This document shows positions 1-6,853 of a stretch of DNA of 53,132 nucleotides, piece after piece (within the stretch, counting starts at the first letter, position 1; every line of letters begins with the position of its first letter). The notes below the pieces were generated by a model, which did no database searches, was not told the origin of the DNA, and saw only the letters and a program-made list of their open reading frames with translations. The stretch lies in IMG/VR virus record IMGVR_UViG_3300048929_000075, positions 1-53,132 of that record; one strand, written 5' to 3'. The translations under genes were made by a program, and so were the position numbers. The DNA comes from a virus.

Positions 1-127
1 CCCGCGCTGATAGGAGGTTATCGCCGTGATAAAGGGCAGTATTAAAGAGCAACGCGACCACCTGATCGCCACTTCGCCATACTGGTTTTGGCCTGACGCG
101 CTGGTGACGCTCCAGATCGCTGATAGG
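1..127. repeat. Terminal direct repeat, left copy
   Basis: Bases 1-127 are identical to 53006-53132. The overlap runs through the end of one small gene (stop at 45, equivalent to 53050) and the start of the next (GTG at 26, equivalent to 53031), so the two ends join without breaking a reading frame. A length of exactly 127 is the usual largest k-mer of a common short-read assembler, so this is most likely the overlap left when a circular or circularly permuted genome is linearised. The unique length is then 53,005 bp. Confidence 0.95.
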
Positions 128-379
128 CTGGCGCAGCTGGACAAGCGGAACCGGAAAGAGGCGTTGCGCGTTTGTGCTCGCCAGCTGGTGGAGCGATGCC
201 CGGCAGCATGTCAGGATTTGCAAAAGCGGCTGATCCAGATGTCGACTGAATTTTTCCCTGAGGCCTCGCTTACGGTTATCAAAGCAAAGGTCGAACGGCT
301 TAATAAGCGCATGGACGTGCGGCTCTCACAGGACAACGACGTCCACCATTGGCTTACCCCGGAGGTAGTCGATGACTAA
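26..379 (+). CDS. Hypothetical protein, 117 aa
   Basis: The GTG start is backed by a strong ribosome binding site (TAGGAGG at 11-17). The gene overlaps the end of the gene that enters from the right end of the window by 20 bases, so it is translated as part of block D. The protein is helical and charged, with no signal peptide or membrane segment and no motif I recognise. A run near residues 30-62 is rich in Arg, Cys and Leu. It sits at the distal end of a string of overlapping small genes downstream of the spanins. Function unknown. Confidence 0.75.
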   Translation: MIKGSIKEQRDHLIATSPYWFWPDALVTLQIADRLAQLDKRNRKEALRVCARQLVERCPAACQDLQKRLIQMSTEFFPEASLTVIKAKVERLNKRMDVRLSQDNDVHHWLTPEVVDD

Positions 380-539
380 ATCCGAGATAAAACACGCTGC
401 GGACGTACTGGAAGAGTTAATCAAGTGGTCACGCAAAGTAACAGAATCCGAGGGGGTTTATTTTCCTGGCCTCCACCCGTTGAATAATGCCGAGACGACT
501 TTGCGTTTCCTCCGGTTGAAAGAAGAGGATAAACTTTAA
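372..539 (+). CDS. Hypothetical small protein, 55 aa
   Basis: The ATG at 372 overlaps the end of the previous gene by 8 bases and follows a good ribosome binding site (GGAGGTAG, 361-368). The protein starts MTKSEIKHAADVLEELIKWS and is a short amphipathic helical protein. Its stop overlaps the start of the next gene (TAATG). The tight coupling on both sides, the ribosome binding site and the charge pattern argue that it is real, although it is below the usual length cut-off. No function can be assigned. Confidence 0.65.
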   Translation: MTKSEIKHAADVLEELIKWSRKVTESEGVYFPGLHPLNNAETTLRFLRLKEEDKL

Positions 540-775
540 TGATTTATCGTAAACGCCCCTACACCCCGCCGCCTCTGCGCCGGGTCTCCGGAGTTGAGCA
601 CAGGATTACGGCGACAGCCCCAGATGGCACCACCTTCAGCATTTCGTGGTGTATCCGTGACGACGAGGCGGAACTCATGCGCTACCCGCGCAGTTACATG
701 GCCGAACGGCTGCGGAACATGCGACGCGTGCTGCGTGAACGGCTGGTACAGTACCAGAGCCGGGTTGAGGTCTGA
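539..775 (+). CDS. Hypothetical protein, 78 aa, last gene of block D
   Basis: It starts in a TAATG overlap with the preceding gene, behind AGAGGA. The protein is basic (many Arg), with a proline-rich N-terminus (residues 7-13). A short beta-rich stretch around residues 20-37 contains a TAPDGTTFSISW sequence, followed by an Arg-rich helical C-terminus. The gene is followed directly by a hairpin terminator at 784-815 that closes the block. I recognise no family. Confidence 0.65.
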   Translation: MIYRKRPYTPPPLRRVSGVEHRITATAPDGTTFSISWCIRDDEAELMRYPRSYMAERLRNMRRVLRERLVQYQSRVEV

Positions 776-783
776 CCCAATAA

Positions 784-815
784 AAAAGGCACCCTGTGGG
801 GTGCCTTTTGTTTTT
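784..815. terminator. Bidirectional rho-independent terminator between convergent blocks
   Basis: An 11-bp perfect stem (AAAAGGCACCC / GGGTGCCTTTT, loop TGTG) is followed on the plus strand by GTTTTT. On the minus strand the same stem is followed by the T-rich complement of the A run at 782-787. It lies between the stop of the last plus-strand gene (775) and the stop of the minus-strand capsid gene (834), so it can end transcription from both sides. Confidence 0.92.
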
Positions 816-833
816 ACTGCGACCAGACCGGGC

Positions 834-1775
834 TTACGCCAGCACTCCCGTGATCTTAACGATACACAGCGGCTGGTACACGATCAGGCCGCCTGTGCGC
901 GCGTCACAGACCACTTTAGCGTGGAGGTTGTTCCACTGTGCTGGATGCTGGCGGAACGCCTGCGACAGCTCAATGGCGGCAACGTCGGTTGACTTCTCAA
1001 ACGCCAGCGCCACTTTCGCGTCGTCCAGCTCCTGCGCATAAGCAATGACCAGACCCGGGTTTTCCTGCATCAGATAAGTTTTATAACTGATCTGCGTGTT
1101 AGGCATCTGGGTGGTCAGCGTCTGCTGCACGCCGATCGGGAACACCAGGGTGTTGATCTGGTGCAGGCCTTTGGTCGACGCCATAACGGCGGTGATAGCC
1201 TTGTTGATATCGGTCAGCATCGCTGCGGCACCAGCTGCGGTTGGCGCCCATACAGCTGACGCACCGATCGCGGTGATGTTCGGATGATCCAGCACACCAA
1301 CGATGCCGTAGTCGGCGTCGCCGTTCCACACCAGATCGTTGATCTTCGCGTCGATACCGCGGCGTGCAGCCACAGCCAGACGCTCAGACAACGCTTTACC
1401 TGTTGCGATGGCCTTCTCGATCTCCGCCATGCTGAACTGGTACGCGTCGGCAACGGTATACAGCGTTACTGTTGCGGAAGCGCCCCAGATGCCCACCATA
1501 GGGATATCATCAGAATAGTCACTGATAATACGAGCCATACCGAACGAACCGATCACGCGCACGGTCAGGGTTTCCTGCCAGCTCGCAGCGTCGGATTGTA
1601 CCGGGAATACATTCAGCGCGTTGTACTGGACGACTTCCTGCTCGTAGATACGAGCGCGGAGTGCATCCAGCTCGCGCGCCAGGAAAATAGACCCTGCATC
1701 ATCGAGGCGCTCGGTGCCTGTGTGCTCGCGGAAATAGCGATATTCCGCTTCATCGTAGTGCGTATGTTTTGGCAT
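834..1775 (-). CDS. Major capsid protein (DUF2184-type), 313 aa
   Basis: This is the probable HK97-fold major capsid protein. The call rests on resemblance to the DUF2184 major capsid family (long N-terminal helical arm, then a stretch around residues 100-170 with GIWGASATVTLY and the DYGIVGVLDHPNI sequence) and on position: it follows the fused protease/scaffold gene and the cement-protein gene in the standard head-gene order. It is the last gene of the minus-strand head block and ends just before the terminator at 784-815. Length is normal for the family. In relatives the head-tail connector genes usually follow directly; here they lie on the far side of the plus-strand block D, starting at 48364. 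Confidence 0.85.
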   Translation of the reverse strand: MPKHTHYDEAEYRYFREHTGTERLDDAGSIFLARELDALRARIYEQEVVQYNALNVFPVQSDAASWQETLTVRVIGSFGMARIISDYSDDIPMVGIWGASATVTLYTVADAYQFSMAEIEKAIATGKALSERLAVAARRGIDAKINDLVWNGDADYGIVGVLDHPNITAIGASAVWAPTAAGAAAMLTDINKAITAVMASTKGLHQINTLVFPIGVQQTLTTQMPNTQISYKTYLMQENPGLVIAYAQELDDAKVALAFEKSTDVAAIELSQAFRQHPAQWNNLHAKVVCDARTGGLIVYQPLCIVKITGVLA

Positions 1776-1789
1776 GTTGTCCTGGCCTC

Positions 1790-2374
1790 TTATGCGCGGT
1801 TAATTTCGACTTCGGCGATCAGCTGGCCGTCATCATCGGTTTCAGTACGACCCGTGAAGGTCCAGCCTGGCAGGTGGTTATCGCCGTCAGCGATTGCTGC
1901 CGATTTGGCCTCAACCCAGCCAGTTACCTCTTTGCCCGGAGTGGTGCCCGCTGCCGCGACATACACCGCTTTATCGTAGGCGATGTTGGCAAAAGCTTTT
2001 ACCAGCATCCAGATGCGCCCGGTGTTAACCACGTTCAGCGCGGTTTCCGGCGCGTAGTCATTACGACCGATACCGTTCACTTCTGGGTGGCGTGCGCCGT
2101 TGTGAGAGAACGCTACCGCACCGACTTTTTTGCCCGCGGTGCTGGCTGCATCGGTCGCAGTGTCACCTTTCTGGTTACTGCGGGAGGTAACGCCAGTAAA
2201 CACGAACACGGTACCCGCGCGGGTGTATTTGCTGCCGGAGATAGTACCGTCGTTAAACGCGGTGCTGACATCCAACAGGGAGGTATCGGAGATCAGACCC
2301 GCGAAACCTTTTTTCGGCAGCTGTGCGGTGTTCAACAGCTGGCCTGTAAATGCTGGAGGGATTAAATTACCCAT
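1790..2374 (-). CDS. Structural cement / head decoration protein, 194 aa
   Basis: The protein is glycine-, alanine- and threonine-rich, probably all-beta, starting MGNLIPPAFTGQLLNTAQLP. It resembles the 'structural cement' (Gp24-like) proteins that stabilise capsids in phages with DUF2184-type capsid proteins, and it sits in their usual place between the protease/scaffold gene and the major capsid gene, with only 12-14 bases to each neighbour. I infer that it coats the capsid exterior. It has no signal peptide or enzyme motif. The family call is moderate; the structural role is well supported by position. Confidence 0.72.
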   Translation of the reverse strand: MGNLIPPAFTGQLLNTAQLPKKGFAGLISDTSLLDVSTAFNDGTISGSKYTRAGTVFVFTGVTSRSNQKGDTATDAASTAGKKVGAVAFSHNGARHPEVNGIGRNDYAPETALNVVNTGRIWMLVKAFANIAYDKAVYVAAAGTTPGKEVTGWVEAKSAAIADGDNHLPGWTFTGRTETDDDGQLIAEVEINRA

Positions 2375-2386
2375 AATAACCTCTTA

Positions 2387-3529
2387 TTAGCGAACAAGGC
2401 CGAGCTTAGCCAGCATACGCTGCTCAGCTGCTGCGGCGGAGTGATCGTCTTCAGCGCTGTCATTGCGCTGCCCTTTCTCTTTACCACCGCCGATGTGGTC
2501 GCGGCGTTCGTCGCGTTTCCCGCCAGTCGGTGCCGGGTGAGCCGCCAGCGCATAATCAAACGCACCGCAGATCTCCAGGTCGTCTTTACCGTCCAGGTTA
2601 ATAGCTGGCATGACAGCTTTAACAAAGGCGGCTTTTACTTCGACGTCAGATTTACCTTCTACGTCGGTGACTTTGTGAGCCACAGACGCGATCAGTTTGG
2701 CTGACGCTTTCAGCTCGTCGGCAGCATCGAGGCGCGCCTGTTTCAGTTTCTCGTCGAAACCGTCAACAGTATTTTTCAGCGCATCACGTTCGGCAGATAC
2801 GGCAGTGAGGGTGCCCTTAGTCGTTGACAGGGTAGCCTCTGCACCATCAAGGCGAGTTTGCAGGCCGCCAATATGATCCGCGACTTCCTGCGCGACTTCG
2901 ATCTCGGTGCCGTTCGCCAGTTTAATTTTTGGCATGGGGTTGTCCTCGTGGTCGAAATAATCCTCGTTACCGTCCAGGTTTAGTCTGGCTACTTCGCCAG
3001 CCCTCCCCATCGGAACCATCGCGAGGTGGTTAACAACAAGATTGCGCTGGATGGCGTCAAACGGTTCGAAACCATCTTTCGGCGTGTCGCTGATCTCATT
3101 GGTTGCCGCAGAATAGTAACCGCGCCGTTCTTCGAGATCTAATCTGTATCCGAGCGATAAATATTTGTGTGTCGTACGGCCTGCGGTTTGCGCTTGCTCG
3201 TCGTGGATCACGATCTGGTTGAACGTAACCCCCTGCATGGAGTCGAAGCGCGCCGACAGCATTGTGCCGACGTTACGAGAACGCGCCGTTTTGCCGTTGA
3301 CCATACCGCCTTTGTGAGTGATCACAACAGGCTTGCCAATCATGCTTTGCAGCGAGGCAGCGCTCCCGGCGTCCTCCGGTAATCGCAGCTCGCGCCGCGG
3401 GGTGCCGTCAGCATTGCGGTAATGCAGGATCCCGGTTCGCCCGGTTGCTGCTTCTGTGTATAAAAACCCGTCCTGATCCTGGCGCGTTAGCACTGACATC
3501 GGGGCGGAGTCGTAGCGGATAACGGTCAT
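2387..3529 (-). CDS. Prohead protease with fused scaffold region (DUF2213), 380 aa
   Basis: Residues 1 to about 190 match the DUF2213 type of phage protein, a capsid maturation protease: a His in the VVITHKG segment near residue 72 and the later conserved stretch NHLAMVPMGRAGEVARL around 167-183. Residues about 210-300 form a coiled coil rich in Ala, Lys, Glu and Asp, typical of scaffolding protein, and the charged C-terminus contains RDERRDHIGGGKEKG. I infer that the protease cleaves itself off the scaffold during head assembly. The gene precedes the cement and capsid genes and its 5' end faces the plus-strand promoter at 3561-3635, so the two units diverge here. Confidence 0.82.
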   Translation of the reverse strand: MTVIRYDSAPMSVLTRQDQDGFLYTEAATGRTGILHYRNADGTPRRELRLPEDAGSAASLQSMIGKPVVITHKGGMVNGKTARSRNVGTMLSARFDSMQGVTFNQIVIHDEQAQTAGRTTHKYLSLGYRLDLEERRGYYSAATNEISDTPKDGFEPFDAIQRNLVVNHLAMVPMGRAGEVARLNLDGNEDYFDHEDNPMPKIKLANGTEIEVAQEVADHIGGLQTRLDGAEATLSTTKGTLTAVSAERDALKNTVDGFDEKLKQARLDAADELKASAKLIASVAHKVTDVEGKSDVEVKAAFVKAVMPAINLDGKDDLEICGAFDYALAAHPAPTGGKRDERRDHIGGGKEKGQRNDSAEDDHSAAAAEQRMLAKLGLVR

Positions 3530-3560
3530 AAGTGTGCCCTCCCGTGCGGATTATGCGGCG

Positions 3561-3635
3561 TTGCAGATATTTGCAGAAATTTGTAGACAATGCACTGCAT
3601 TGTGGTATCTTTATCGAACAGGGCGACAACCGCCC
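3561..3635 (+). promoter_or_regulatory. Cassette promoter with 10-bp repeats, TGCACTGCA operator and leader hairpin
   Basis: Three tandem 10-bp units (TTGCAGATAT, TTGCAGAAAT, TTGTAGACAA; 3561-3590) run into the near-palindrome ATGCACTGCAT (3590-3600). A sigma-70-like promoter fits as TAGACA (3584-3589), 16 bp, TATCTT (3606-3611). The transcript would begin near 3618, immediately followed by a hairpin GGGCG-ACAAC-CGCCC (3621-3635). The same -35 / TGCA-N-TGCA / -10 / ACAAC-hairpin module recurs at 48439-48490 and 50383-50433. It drives the small-gene cassette starting at 3657. Confidence 0.8.
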
Positions 3636-3656
3636 ACCACTTAAAAGGAAAACATC

Positions 3657-4277
3657 ATGGCTAACGTTAAATTTGTGACTATCGACGGTAAAGATTATGC
3701 ACTGTGTGTCTACGAAGATGGGTACAAGCATTATGCGGTCATGACTGAGCGCCGTAACCAGTACGGGCTGCGTATCCAGCGCACCCTCAACACCCCAGCG
3801 ATCAAGGCAAAAATTGACGCCGCTGTGTTTGAAGCTGACCACACCGAAGCGATCCAGATGAATGCTGACCTGTCACCTGTGGCTGTTGCTGCTGCGCACG
3901 ACGAGGCGCTTCTTGCAAACATGGGGGTTGAGTTTTTGAATCGCGTGCGCCTGTATCCTGAAACGGTAGTTAGCCCAGACGAGGCGCACGCCGAAGCGCT
4001 GGATATGAACGAAGAGACCGATCGCCGCCGGGCTGACGCCGTACGCCGTTCAATGCTGGCTACGCTGGAGGAGTCCGGCACCCTGCCAGCGCTGGTGGAA
4101 GCCTGCCACGCCGAAGCGTTGGAAGAAAACGCGCGCTTTGACTGGTTACGTGCTCGCTTCGGGGTGTTCCACGTGTCGCTGGATGCTATCAAACAGCAGA
4201 TAGTCGAAGAGGCGCACGACGAGGCTCTGCGCATAGCTGCCGAAAGAGGCACCGCAACGTTAGAGGCGCACCTGTGA
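3657..4277 (+). CDS. Hypothetical protein with repeated A-H-x-E-A-L motifs, 206 aa
   Basis: First gene of the plus-strand cassette. Its ATG lies behind AAAAGGAAAA and downstream of the promoter at 3561-3635. The N-terminal 45 residues are beta-like (VKFVTIDGKDYALCVY). The rest is helical and carries five spaced copies of a short motif centred on His62, His81, His111, His151 and His187 (DHTEAI, AHDEAL, AHAEAL, CHAEAL, AHDEAL), ending in EAHL. The His-x-Glu spacing could bind metal or mark helical repeats; that is inference. No known family is recognised. It is acidic, with no signal or membrane segment. Confidence 0.8.
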   Translation: MANVKFVTIDGKDYALCVYEDGYKHYAVMTERRNQYGLRIQRTLNTPAIKAKIDAAVFEADHTEAIQMNADLSPVAVAAAHDEALLANMGVEFLNRVRLYPETVVSPDEAHAEALDMNEETDRRRADAVRRSMLATLEESGTLPALVEACHAEALEENARFDWLRARFGVFHVSLDAIKQQIVEEAHDEALRIAAERGTATLEAHL

Positions 4278-4561
4278 GCAAGAACAAAAACCGGATCACG
4301 GCTGCCCGGGTGCAGCCGGGGATGTCCATCCGCAATAACAAAGAGTGGGTTGCTATTAGCCACGTATCGATCGGCGACAAAAACACAACCCTGCGTCTGG
4401 TAAACGGTCGCCAGGTGGTGACGGTTCACTGCACAAAGCTGCAATTCAGGGCTGCGGGCAACCAGCACAGCGACGGGCGCACCGCACAGTATTGCGAGCG
4501 CATGACCGAGGATAACCGCGCCGACAGCGACAATGGCTGCGACCTGATGAGGCACAAATAG
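4274..4561 (+). CDS. Hypothetical protein, 95 aa
   Basis: The GTG start overlaps the previous stop in a GTGA arrangement, implying translational coupling. The first 60 residues look like a small beta barrel (VQPGMSIRNNKEWVAISHV, then TTLRLVNGRQVVTVHCTKL), the style of SH3-like barrels seen in several other small proteins of this phage (18325-18513, 6198-6428). The last 30 residues are polar and probably disordered. Function unknown. Confidence 0.68.
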   Translation: MSKNKNRITAARVQPGMSIRNNKEWVAISHVSIGDKNTTLRLVNGRQVVTVHCTKLQFRAAGNQHSDGRTAQYCERMTEDNRADSDNGCDLMRHK

Positions 4562-4809
4562 TGGGTAAGAACTACATCCGGTATTCGAGCCATATGGGGC
4601 GCACGTACACGCAGCCCCTCGTATGGTGGCGGCATGAGGGGATCAATAACGGCTTTTATGCCAGCCAGATCCCCGCCGACGGTGCTGTAAAATGTCTGGC
4701 CTGTAATAGCAATAACTGGACGGATAACGGCGAGCACATGAACCAATACGAATGCGCTACCTGTGGGGCATTCATCACTACGGAGCCAAAAAACGATGCC
4801 GATGCGTAG
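4561..4809 (+). CDS. Small zinc-ribbon protein, 82 aa
   Basis: The GTG start shares its first base with the previous TAG stop. Two Cys pairs (CLAC near residues 44-47 and CATC near 66-69) are about 20 residues apart, the geometry of a zinc ribbon. The first 40 residues are aromatic-rich (YIRYSSHMGRTYTQPLVWWRH). Such small ribbons often bind nucleic acid or protein partners, but no specific role is visible. It overlaps the next gene by 14 bases. Confidence 0.68.
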   Translation: MGKNYIRYSSHMGRTYTQPLVWWRHEGINNGFYASQIPADGAVKCLACNSNNWTDNGEHMNQYECATCGAFITTEPKNDADA

Positions 4810-5194
4810 GCTATCGCCAGATGAGTTCTGGCGCAGGGTGAAAGAGGCGAACGGCGACCGCTATGACTACAGCAAAGCGGAGTTTACCAAAACCACTCTT
4901 CCGATCACTGTTACCTGTCGGGTTCACGGTGATTTTGAGGTGCAGGCTGGCGCGCACATGCGGGGGAGTAATTGCCTTAAATGCAAACATGAAGACACGC
5001 GCCGCCGTATGTCTGGCAACCGCAACGCTGCCGTCGATCAGCGCGACCTGTTCGAGCAGGTGTTCCCGATGCCTGCCACAGTAGAACGTCACGGTGTGGG
5101 GTACCGCACTGCTGCATACGATTCTATTTTTATTAGACGCTGGGAGGGCTGGTTGGCTTGCTCGGAAAACATGAAGAGGCGCAGACATGGATAA
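4796..5194 (+). CDS. DUF723-like zinc-binding protein, 132 aa
   Basis: I chose the ATG at 4796 (GGAG at 4782) over an upstream in-frame start at 4763. The N-terminal half resembles DUF723 repeats, seen next to or within endonuclease-like proteins: an FWRRVKEANGDRYDYSKAEF segment, then C-x-x-HG-x-F, then C-x-x-C (CLKC). The two Cys and one His pairs probably bind zinc. The second half (from about residue 70) is unassigned and lacks visible nuclease catalytic residues. A role in DNA binding is inference. It overlaps the next gene by 8 bases. Confidence 0.68.
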   Translation: MPMRRLSPDEFWRRVKEANGDRYDYSKAEFTKTTLPITVTCRVHGDFEVQAGAHMRGSNCLKCKHEDTRRRMSGNRNAAVDQRDLFEQVFPMPATVERHGVGYRTAAYDSIFIRRWEGWLACSENMKRRRHG

Positions 5195-5447
5195 GTTAAT
5201 GCCAATCGTTGCCGGGTGTCATGCGCTCGTAGTGCACGGGTCGTGGAAGGGTAAAAATGTCCGGGTTATCGAAGCGTCAAAAGTGGCGGGTAGATGGATT
5301 TGTGAAACGTCACAGCTGGCTGTAAGTTTTCATGAGTCTCATCTTATGCGCATAGACGGCTACGAGCCGAAGATGCAGAGCACAGGGGTGGATCGGCTGA
5401 TCGGTGCGCAGATATCGATCAAAATCAATAAGAGGACTAAAAAGTGA
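5187..5447 (+). CDS. Hypothetical basic protein, 86 aa
   Basis: The ATG at 5187 is behind GAAGAGG. The first half is predicted to be beta (CHALVVHGSWKGKNVRVIEA), like a KOW/SH3-type small barrel. The C-terminus is strongly basic and ends IKINKRTKK. It overlaps the end of the DUF723-like gene and the GTGA start of the next. No family is recognised; the basic tail would fit nucleic-acid binding. Confidence 0.65.
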   Translation: MDKLMPIVAGCHALVVHGSWKGKNVRVIEASKVAGRWICETSQLAVSFHESHLMRIDGYEPKMQSTGVDRLIGAQISIKINKRTKK

Positions 5448-5708
5448 CTAACCAGAAAGCAAAACTGACCAAAAAAAGAACTGGCCTGGCTGGACGAAAT
5501 ACAGGAGGTGATCGACCGCTGTCCGTCACCGGGTAAGATCGGTTTCTACACGATCGGCGACCCAGCGATCCATCTGTATGACCTGCGCAAAGAGCCGCAG
5601 ATTTCGGCAACTAATGATGACCTCGTCGTTGTTGTGCAGCGTAACGGCTGGGGTTTTAACGAGGTAGACATCACTTTCCCTTCGCCAGTTAATGGGGTAT
5701 GCGGCTAA
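5444..5708 (+). pseudogene. Small gene with an apparent +1 frameshift in an A7 run
   Basis: A GTG at 5444 overlaps the previous stop (GTGA) and follows AGAGG, so translation should begin here as (M)TNQKAKLTKK. After ACC at 5468-5470 comes a run of seven A (5471-5477). In the starting frame the ORF reads on only to a stop at 5534-5536. If one A is removed it continues as ELAWLDEIQEV and joins the open frame ending at 5708 (DRCPSPGKIGFYTIGDPAIH and onward). An internal GTG at 5508 keeps the second part open, but its GGAGG overlaps the codon, so it is a poor start. Either the run is miscounted, the gene is mutated, or ribosomes slip here. The intact product would be about 87 aa; function unknown. 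Confidence 0.62.
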
Positions 5709-6013
5709 TGAAATCACCAACGTTACGCAACACCGCCCAAAAGATCGGGCTGATCATCCATCAGTCAGCGTACGCCGGAAAGATGCAGGCCGAGGTTGTG
5801 CGCGAACTGCTGGCGCAGGGCTACGAGCTGGGGGTGCACGACGAGCTGATCGCTACTGGCGCCGTCCAGGATCCGGACGTTGACAAAATCATGGCTGATA
5901 TCGAGAAGATGCGCGAGCGCATGACGACGACCAGAGGTGCAGCTATGCGTGACCAGTACTGCCCTTTCTGCCTTACTGGATGGGGTGTTAGGGAGAATCA
6001 CAAATGCAAATAA
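5699..6013 (+). CDS. Hypothetical protein with C-terminal Cys cluster, about 101-104 aa
   Basis: Two starts are possible: ATG at 5699, or ATG at 5708 in a TAATG overlap with the preceding stop; GGGG at 5694-5697 favours 5708. The protein is helical, with QAEVVRELLAQGYELGVHDEL in the middle. The C-terminus carries CPFC and a final HKCK, a likely zinc-binding cluster. It overlaps the next gene by 10 bases. Function unknown. Confidence 0.66.
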   Translation: MRLMKSPTLRNTAQKIGLIIHQSAYAGKMQAEVVRELLAQGYELGVHDELIATGAVQDPDVDKIMADIEKMRERMTTTRGAAMRDQYCPFCLTGWGVRENHKCK

Positions 6014-6198
6014 CTGAATTGACCGATTCCCAGCTGATCGCCTGCTGGAGACAAACACGCCGCCTCATTGTGCACAAGCAGCATCAGCTGGCGGAACTGC
6101 GACAGCAGCTTGCCGCGCTAGAGGATCAAAGCATCGAGTACACCGTGGAGCTGGCTAAACGCGGGTTCAAAGTGACACTGCCAATAAGGATCGACTAA
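6004..6198 (+). CDS. Small coiled-coil protein, 64 aa
   Basis: The ATG at 6004 is behind GGGAG. Residues about 7-52 form a continuous helix with heptad-like Leu, Ile and Gln spacing (RRLIVHKQHQLAELRQQLAA), so a dimeric coiled coil is likely. It ends in a TAATG overlap with the next gene. No family is recognised. Many phage cassettes carry such small coiled-coil proteins; the role is not inferable. Confidence 0.65.
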   Translation: MQITELTDSQLIACWRQTRRLIVHKQHQLAELRQQLAALEDQSIEYTVELAKRGFKVTLPIRID

Positions 6199-6428
6199 TG
6201 CAAACAGGTGACGTTTACACGCTTGACGACGGGTCGCACGTTCTGGTGCTGCGGCTCAACGTTGCACGAGGTAAACACCTCTTCCGGGTGTGGCATGCAG
6301 GGTGTAAGAAAGCCCAGCCAGACATAATGATCGGGCGGCAGACACTGAAGTTTTACAACGCTGTGCTGGTGGGTAAAAACTGCCGCCTGAACAGCCAGCG
6401 GAGAGGCAGATATCTTGCGCAAAGGTGA
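6198..6428 (+). CDS. Small barrel-like protein, first of a paralogous pair, 76 aa
   Basis: It starts at the TAATG overlap. The pattern M-x-x-GDVY at the N-terminus, a V-L-x-L strand, and a late AVLVGKNCRL segment match the next gene (M-x-x-GDLY, LVLAP, ALLVGRNVRI), so the two look like a tandem duplication. The alternation of hydrophobic residues suggests a small SH3-like beta barrel. It has three Cys but no clear zinc motif. It overlaps its paralogue by 14 bases. Confidence 0.66.
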   Translation: MQTGDVYTLDDGSHVLVLRLNVARGKHLFRVWHAGCKKAQPDIMIGRQTLKFYNAVLVGKNCRLNSQRRGRYLAQR

Positions 6429-6636
6429 TTTATACCTGATGGAGCAATCCAGTGTCTATCCGCTGGCTAAATGCTGGTGTCTGGTGCTTGCCCCGTCGAA
6501 GTCAGGCGGGTGGCCGGGCACGCTGGTGCGACCAATCTGGAGCGATGACCCGTACACTGGGTCGTTTATGGCGGAACAAGATCACCCCAGCGCGCTGCTG
6601 GTGGGGCGAAACGTAAGGATTAAACAGCATGGCTAA
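6415..6636 (+). CDS. Small barrel-like protein, second of a paralogous pair, TTG start, 73 aa
   Basis: The start codon is TTG at 6415. It is supported by GAGAGG at 6401-6406 and by alignment of the resulting N-terminus (MRKGDLYLM) with its upstream paralogue (MQTGDVYTL). The C-terminal half carries the shared LLVGRNVRI segment. The protein probably forms a small beta barrel; the partner is unknown. It overlaps the zinc-ribbon gene that follows by 8 bases. Confidence 0.66.
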   Translation: MRKGDLYLMEQSSVYPLAKCWCLVLAPSKSGGWPGTLVRPIWSDDPYTGSFMAEQDHPSALLVGRNVRIKQHG

Positions 6637-6853
6637 CCCCGAATCCTGCCCCCATTGCGGGGGCGTTAACGGTGTGCACACGAAAGAGATTGTCGATTAC
6701 AAATCATTCTACAACTGGGACGGCACCTACGACTCCGGCGAGCACAACCGCAGCATAAGAGGCGGTAAGGCGTTCTACTGCTGCGACTGCGGGCGCAATG
6801 TCACACACCTGATGGAGCATATTAGCTGTCGTAATCTGACCCCGCCCAGTTAG
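6629..6853 (+). CDS. Small zinc-ribbon protein, 74 aa
   Basis: Last gene of the plus-strand cassette, with ATG at 6629 behind AAGGA. It has a CPHC pair at residues 7-10 and a CCDC pair near 51-54, typical of a zinc ribbon, with an aromatic, charged linker (IVDYKSFYNWDGTY). Its 3' end overlaps the 3' end of the minus-strand Mu F-like gene by 32 bases and I see no terminator between them, so the two transcripts are antisense at their tails. Confidence 0.7.
   Translation: MANPESCPHCGGVNGVHTKEIVDYKSFYNWDGTYDSGEHNRSIRGGKAFYCCDCGRNVTHLMEHISCRNLTPPS

Noticed and set aside
1-127. Biological direct terminal repeats as in T7-like phages
   Set aside because: The repeat is exactly 127 bases, lies within coding sequence, and has no features of packaging ends. 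An assembly overlap is simpler.
1769-2365. 198-codon plus-strand ORF opposite the cement protein
   Set aside because: It is antisense to a well-placed structural gene, lacks a ribosome binding site and has no recognisable composition.
3741-4240. HDEAL motifs read as ER-retention-like signals or eukaryotic origin
   Set aside because: The motifs are internal and repeated in a phage protein, so a structural repeat is the sensible reading.
5508-5708. Independent gene starting at GTG 5508
   Set aside because: The GGAGG overlaps the start codon, and the upstream sequence clearly continues the same protein after a one-base correction.
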